A DNA stretch of 64,000 nt. Source: Alteribacter populi (GTDB lineage Bacteria > Bacillota > Bacilli > Bacillales > Salisediminibacteriaceae). The stretch spans positions 2,688,368 through 2,752,367 of the forward strand of contig NZ_KZ293963.1 of the NCBI RefSeq assembly GCF_002352765.1. Reading direction: 5' to 3'. How positions within the stretch are numbered: position 1 is the first letter of the stretch; every line of letters begins with the position of its first letter. Made by a program: the position numbers and the translations under genes. This document shows positions 59,926 through 64,000 of this stretch, piece after piece. A model generated the notes under the pieces. That model made no database searches. It saw only the letters and a list, made by a program, of their open reading frames with translations, and was not told the origin of the DNA.

Positions 59926-61854
59926 ATGGGATGTGATGCCTTATTTCAACCGTTCACGATTCGAAATCTTACCCTCAAAAGTCGCGTAATGATGGGGTCC
60001 ATGCACGTAGGGCTTGAAGGGTTAGAAAATGGAATTGAAAAGCTTACGGAATTCTACAAACTTAGAGCCCGTCATGAAGTCGGAATTATCGTAACTGGCG
60101 GAGCCGCCGTTTGTCCTGAGGGAAGTGGCGGTCTCGACTTTATGATGATAGACTCCGACGATGATATTGACAGGTGGAAACCGCTAACTGACGGCGTTCA
60201 CGAAGCAGGAGGGAAAATAGCATTGCAGCTCTTTCATGCTGGACGGTACGCGTATAAGGCGATGATTGGCCGTGATCCGGTGGCACCTTCTGCTCTTCAA
60301 GCACCTATTAATCCTGATCCACCCGTGGCTCTTTCAAATGAGGAAATAATCCAAACGATTGATGATTTCGCTCAAGGAGCCAGGCGGGCTAAAGCGGCAG
60401 GCTTTGATGCAGTCGAAATTATGGGCTCTGAAGGTTATTTGATCAATCAATTTGTTTCGCCTGTTACGAACCAACGAACTGACCAATGGGGAGGCAGCTT
60501 TGAAAAGCGTATCGCTTTTTCCCTCAGAATCACAGAAGCCGTCCGTAAGCAGGTCGGCAATGATTTCCCTGTAATCTTTCGTATGTCTGGTTTAGATCTC
60601 ATTGAAAATAGTACAACGGCAGAAGAAACCATCTCCTGGGCTAAAGCTCTCGAAATTGCAGGTGCTGATTTACTTAACATCGGCATTGGCTGGCACGAAT
60701 CACGAGTGCCGACGATCTCAATGAAGGTTCCACGGCTTCATTTTGTACCGGTTGCTGAGAAAATTCGTGAAGCCGTTCAAATCCCGGTCGTCGCTAGCAA
60801 TAGAATCAACGACCCTCGTGATGGAGCAAAATTGTTGGAAAAAGCCAGTGTCGATATGATTTCTATGGCCAGACCTTTTCTCGCTGACCCAAAAATTTTA
60901 ACGAAAGCAAAGGCAAAACGTACGGAAGAAATTAACACATGCATCGCTTGTAATCAAGCATGCCTTGATCACGTATTTGAAGGAAAAGCAGCCACTTGTC
61001 TCGTAAACCCTGAAGCCGGTCGAGAAACTGAGTTAACTCTCTCCCCCACTTTTCATCCGAAAAAAATCCTCGTCGTTGGAGCGGGACCTGCCGGTTTGGA
61101 AGCAGCACGAGTAGCAGCAGAACGAGGCCATATTGTTACACTTGTTGATGAAAAAGATGAAATTGGTGGACAGCTGAATTATTCAAAGCGGATTCCGGGA
61201 AAACAAGAATTTTACGAGACGCTCCGATACTACGAGGTTCAACTCCGCTTGTTAGGAGTAAAAGTCGTTCTCGGAAGCCGAATCAATGAAAACGACCAGA
61301 CTGTAAAAGAAGCTGATGAAATCATTATCGCAACGGGGATCACACCTCGTATCCCTGATATTCCTGGGGTTGACAGCTCGCATGTCTACAGCTATCGTGA
61401 CGTGTTTGATGGAAATGTGAACATTAATGAAAACGCAATCATTATTGGTGGTGGTGGAATCGCTTGTGATCTCGCCTTATATTTGAAGGAAAAAGGTGTG
61501 AAATCACTCACTCTGTTGCAACGAAGTAAAAGTTTTGCCAGAGGAATAGGAAAAACAACGCGCTGGGCTACCATATTGGAATTAAAGCAACATCATATAC
61601 GGATGATTGGCGGGATCACAACATATAAACGGATAGATGAGTCCGGTGTTGTTGTCGAAGTCGATGGTAAAGAAAGTTTGATTCCAGCAGAGGCAATCAT
61701 TCTTGCAAGTGGACAGCTAGTGAATAATAGCCTAGCCTCAAAGTTTGAAGACCAAGGTAAAAATGTCCACATCATCGGTGGCGCCAAACACGCATTAGGG
61801 TTGGATGCAAAAAAGGCAATATATGACGGCACACTCGTTGGACGTGCAATTTAA
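59926..61854 (+). CDS. 2,4-dienoyl-CoA reductase-type NADH:flavin oxidoreductase
   Basis: Reduces 2,4-dienoyl-CoA intermediates so unsaturated fatty acids can enter beta-oxidation. The 642-residue product has an Old Yellow Enzyme TIM barrel (1 to about 330; FQPFTIRNLTLKSRVMM, LQLFHAGRYA, GSEGYLINQFVSP). A 4Fe-4S cysteine set follows (CIACNQACLDH then ATCLVNP), then an FAD/NAD domain (LVVGAGPAGLEAARVAAERG, IIATGITPRIPDIPG, IIIGGGGIACDLAL). This three-module plan is that of FadH. Related enzymes act on trimethylamine or enoates. The FadR-like operator and the isomerase neighbour support FadH. AGGAGG precedes ATG 59926. Confidence 0.9.
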   Translation: MGCDALFQPFTIRNLTLKSRVMMGSMHVGLEGLENGIEKLTEFYKLRARHEVGIIVTGGAAVCPEGSGGLDFMMIDSDDDIDRWKPLTDGVHEAGGKIALQLFHAGRYAYKAMIGRDPVAPSALQAPINPDPPVALSNEEIIQTIDDFAQGARRAKAAGFDAVEIMGSEGYLINQFVSPVTNQRTDQWGGSFEKRIAFSLRITEAVRKQVGNDFPVIFRMSGLDLIENSTTAEETISWAKALEIAGADLLNIGIGWHESRVPTISMKVPRLHFVPVAEKIREAVQIPVVASNRINDPRDGAKLLEKASVDMISMARPFLADPKILTKAKAKRTEEINTCIACNQACLDHVFEGKAATCLVNPEAGRETELTLSPTFHPKKILVVGAGPAGLEAARVAAERGHIVTLVDEKDEIGGQLNYSKRIPGKQEFYETLRYYEVQLRLLGVKVVLGSRINENDQTVKEADEIIIATGITPRIPDIPGVDSSHVYSYRDVFDGNVNINENAIIIGGGGIACDLALYLKEKGVKSLTLLQRSKSFARGIGKTTRWATILELKQHHIRMIGGITTYKRIDESGVVVEVDGKESLIPAEAIILASGQLVNNSLASKFEDQGKNVHIIGGAKHALGLDAKKAIYDGTLVGRAI

Positions 61855-61882
61855 CGAATACTTTAAAGGAGTGAGGAGTAAA

Positions 61883-62635
61883 ATGCAGGACTATCAAACG
61901 TTACGTTACGAGGTTAGAAACGGTGTCGGGACAATTACACTAAATCGACCTGAAGTAAAAAATGCCCTCAATGAAAAAATGCATGATGAGCTTTATGAGT
62001 GCCTTCAGGATGCACGGTCACATGAAAGTATACGTGTCATTGTGCTAACCGGAACAGATAGTGCTTTTTCCAGCGGGGCTGATTTAAAAAGTATTCCTGT
62101 TGCCTCCATGGAACACTTTGACCATGGAGAATATTTGGAGCGAACCTACAATCGGCTGATTAAACTTATGGATGCTATTAATAAACCTACTTTAGCTTAT
62201 TTAAATGGAACAGCCGTTGGTGCAGGTTTAAGTATTGCTTTAGCGTGCGACTACAGGGTAGCAGATCGCGATGCCAAGCTCGCTCTGAGTTTTATGAAAA
62301 TCGGACTCATTCCCGATGCCGGCGCTTCTTATTTTCTCCCGCGCCTCGTCGGTTTATCAAAAGCGTTGGAGCTCGCGTTAGGTGACTCCGTGAGTGCTGA
62401 AGAAGCATATAGAATAGGACTGATTCATCATATCGGCAAGCCAGATTCGCTAATCAACGTTTTGAAGCAAGCCCCTCCCACTGCTTATGCGAATATGAAA
62501 AACAATATGAAATGTGGATTGAATCTAAGTTTAGATGAGGTGTTAGAGGAAGAACGAAAAGGTCAGCAGCAAGCCGGTAAATCTGAAGAACACCTTCTCG
62601 CGATTAAGCAATTTTTAAAAAGTACGGTGAAGTAA
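61883..62635 (+). CDS. Enoyl-CoA hydratase/isomerase family protein, isomerase-like
   Basis: A 250-residue crotonase. AFSSGADLKSI and GTAVGAGLSIALACDYR form the acyl-CoA oxyanion hole. The residue after IP in MKIGLIPDAGASYFLPR is Asp, where hydratases carry catalytic Glu. This pattern is typical of isomerases such as PaaG and enoyl-CoA isomerases. Coupled 28 bp behind the dienoyl-CoA reductase, it would supply the double-bond shift needed for unsaturated chains. GGAGTGAGGAG precedes ATG 61883, and the frame's upstream 26 codons overlap the previous gene and are dropped. Confidence 0.88.
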   Translation: MQDYQTLRYEVRNGVGTITLNRPEVKNALNEKMHDELYECLQDARSHESIRVIVLTGTDSAFSSGADLKSIPVASMEHFDHGEYLERTYNRLIKLMDAINKPTLAYLNGTAVGAGLSIALACDYRVADRDAKLALSFMKIGLIPDAGASYFLPRLVGLSKALELALGDSVSAEEAYRIGLIHHIGKPDSLINVLKQAPPTAYANMKNNMKCGLNLSLDEVLEEERKGQQQAGKSEEHLLAIKQFLKSTVK

Positions 62636-62653
62636 ATCCCTATTGTAACGGTT

Positions 62654-62703
62654 TTTCAACTCAAATGATCGTTCATCTGTCCGTAACATCATTTGAGTTG
62701 AAA
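62654..62703. terminator. 16-bp-stem hairpin after the isomerase gene
   Basis: TTTCAACTCAAATGAT (62654-62669) and its perfect complement (62688-62703) with an 18-nt loop, followed on the plus strand by TACTTAAAAAA. A T run is lacking, so it may stabilise or process rather than terminate. The arm also occurs once at 44754 in family F. Confidence 0.6.
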
Positions 62704-62773
62704 TACTTAAAAAAACATCAAACCATTTGAGTACAGAGTTTTGTGATAAAACAGTGACCAAGCGGCAAGTCGT

Positions 62774-62802
62774 TTGGTTTTTCGTTTTGCTAATAGTATA
62801 AT
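62774..62802 (+). promoter_or_regulatory. Sigma-A promoter of hemQ
   Basis: TTGGTT (62774-62779), 17-bp spacer, TATAAT (62797-62802), about 125 bp upstream of the hemQ start. Confidence 0.6.
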
Positions 62803-62927
62803 AAGAGTGAGTAAAAATTCATGTAATAAATGAACATGATTACATACAGGTAGTCTCAAAAGGCTCTTTTTTGACATTGAGATCACCTCGTAAGTTATGA
62901 TTTAACAAGTAGATTGGAGTGTTTCGA

Positions 62928-63671
62928 ATGAGTGAAGCAGCTAAAACATTAGAGGGTTGGTATTGCTTGCATGATTTCCGTTCTATGAACTGGCCAGCGT
63001 GGCGCAACCTTGAATCAGAGGAACGCGAATCGATTATTGCAGAGTTTAGACAACTTCTAGACAAGTGGAGTGCCACACAGGAAAAATTCAACGGAAGCCA
63101 TGCTTTATATAGCATTCTTGGCCAAAAAGCAGACCTTATGATCATGGTTCTTCGCCCGACAATGGACGAACTCAATGAATTAGAAAATGCCTTTAACAAA
63201 ACACGCCTAGCAGAATACACAATTCCAACATACTCCTACGTTTCAGTTGTGGAATTGAGTAACTACCTGCCACCTGAAGTCGACCCGGAAACAGACCCGG
63301 AAATTCAAGCTCGCTTAAAGCCGATCCTACCAAGGTGGCAGTATGCTTGTTTCTACCCAATGGACAAGCGTCGTGATGGAGAAGATAACTGGTACATGCT
63401 TCCTATGGAAGAGCGGCGTTCCATGATGCGCAGCCATGGGATGATCGGACGTCAGTATGCCGGAAAAGTCCGCCAAATTATTTCAGGCTCCGTTGGCTTT
63501 GATGACTGGGAGTGGGGCGTCACACTTTTCGCTCACGACGTGCTTCAATTTAAAAAGCTCGTTTATGAGATGCGCTTTGATGAAGTAAGTGCTCGCTATG
63601 GAGAGTTTGGATCTTTCTACGTCGGGACATACCTTGACGAAGATGCTCTTCCAAAATTCCTCTATATATAA
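62928..63671 (+). CDS. hemQ: Coproheme decarboxylase HemQ
   Basis: Last step of the coproporphyrin-dependent haem pathway of Gram-positive bacteria: oxidative decarboxylation of two propionates to give haem b. The 247-residue product belongs to the chlorite dismutase-like fold. Catalytic Tyr and Lys lie in GRQYAGKVRQ, the proximal His in VTLFAHDVLQ, with WYMLPMEERRSMMRSHG and SGSVGFDDWEWGV conserved. No chlorite-dismutase distal Arg signature was seen. ATG 62928 has GGAG eight bases upstream. Same place as B. subtilis ywfI, downstream of pta. Confidence 0.95.
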   Translation: MSEAAKTLEGWYCLHDFRSMNWPAWRNLESEERESIIAEFRQLLDKWSATQEKFNGSHALYSILGQKADLMIMVLRPTMDELNELENAFNKTRLAEYTIPTYSYVSVVELSNYLPPEVDPETDPEIQARLKPILPRWQYACFYPMDKRRDGEDNWYMLPMEERRSMMRSHGMIGRQYAGKVRQIISGSVGFDDWEWGVTLFAHDVLQFKKLVYEMRFDEVSARYGEFGSFYVGTYLDEDALPKFLYI

Positions 63672-63711
63672 TAAGAAAAACTGCATAGATATCTCGTAAG
63701 AAATACTAAGA

Positions 63712-63744
63712 AACAGTCGATGCATCAGTCGGCTGTTTTTTTTA
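63712..63744 (+). terminator. Terminator after hemQ
   Basis: AACAGTCGA pairs with TCGGCTGTT (one G-T pair, 8-nt loop), followed by seven T residues. Confidence 0.88.
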
Positions 63745-63931
63745 CCCTCCATAATTGCTATCACCTTTTTAATTCATCCCTTACCCAACTACGTAAAAAT
63801 AACGAAAGGATTCCACATAGGTCAAGCAACGACTTGCTGGTTATTTCATAGTATGACATTAGCTTGTGAATGCCAATTCGTACTTTAACCGTTATCCACA
63901 ATTGGAAGAAGTCTTAAAGGAGATGAAATGA

Positions 63932-64000
63932 ATGGCTGTTATTAAAGCTTCTTCAAGCGATATCGATATGCTCGCCCGATTAGTTCGCGCAGAGGCTGAA
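63932..64000 (+). CDS. cwlJ: Start of cell wall hydrolase CwlJ
   Basis: The first 23 codons (MAVIKASSSDIDMLARLVRA ends at 20, then EAE) match the N-terminus of the spore cortex-lytic enzyme CwlJ, whose family begins MAVVRATSADVDLMARLLRA and continues EAEGEG. The Glu of RAEAE is the predicted catalytic residue of the SleB/CwlJ hydrolase domain. AAAGGAG lies nine bases upstream. CwlJ degrades cortex during germination in response to calcium-dipicolinate. The gene runs out of the window. Confidence 0.88.
   Translation, partial: MAVIKASSSDIDMLARLVRAEAE

Overview
This window is a chromosome segment from a spore-forming member of the Bacillaceae. The evidence is the sporulation genes (spoIIR, spo0F, pbpG, a YhcN/YlaJ-type lipoprotein and a cwlJ start), the Bacillus-type Shine-Dalgarno sites, and gene order that follows the Bacillus subtilis ywl-ywk-ywj-ywi-ywh-ywf region closely. 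The species cannot be named from sequence alone. The dense intergenic repeats and acidic proteins would fit the alkaliphilic or halophilic bacilli, but that is inference. I see no rRNA, tRNA, CRISPR array, prophage or intact transposase.

Layout. 1-10 kb: ywlG, rpiB, a dead chemotaxis-receptor remnant, ywlE (with an unusual insertion), mntP, a 1.2-kb tandem-repeat array, ywlC, ywlB with a DnaA-box cluster, spoIIR, prmC and prfA. 10-25 kb: a CoA-disulfide-reductase-like flavoprotein, a sporulation lipoprotein, an acetyltransferase, tdk, a type B L31 gene, rho, glpX, murZ, a transaldolase/F6P aldolase, fba, spo0F, ywjG, pyrG and rpoE. 25-38 kb: a fatty-acid and branched-chain acyl-CoA degradation block on the minus strand (fadF, thiolase, 3-hydroxyacyl-CoA dehydrogenase, two acyl-CoA dehydrogenases, MeaB, a TetR regulator, fused IcmF). 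38-44 kb: cls, uvsE, a P1B-4 metal ATPase, a complete 292-bp MITE with an 8-bp target duplication, an alpha/beta hydrolase and a 55-residue XapX protein. 45-64 kb: argS-ywiB, speE-speB, pbpG, ywhD, ywhB, modAB without modC, ywgA, ywfO, a DUF1450 protein, lipL, pta, a dienoyl-CoA-reductase/enoyl-CoA-isomerase operon, hemQ and the start of cwlJ.

How the genes fit together. The 25-38 kb block and the 59.9-62.6 kb pair form a beta-oxidation set: dehydrogenases, hydroxyacyl dehydrogenase, thiolase, an electron-transfer Fe-S protein, an isobutyryl-CoA mutase with a G-protein chaperone, and auxiliary enzymes for unsaturated chains. TetR/FadR-like palindromes overlap the promoters of fadF and of the dienoyl-CoA reductase operon, and a related palindrome precedes the thiolase, so the in-block TetR protein is the obvious candidate regulator.

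Most unusual is the intergenic space. At least six dispersed repeat families occupy nearly every long gap. They include foldback elements whose terminal stems covary between copies, a MITE, and two unrelated families with 21-bp periodicity, one amplified into about a dozen units of about 103 bp. Start codons were re-chosen by Shine-Dalgarno spacing and family alignment where the longest frame was implausible.
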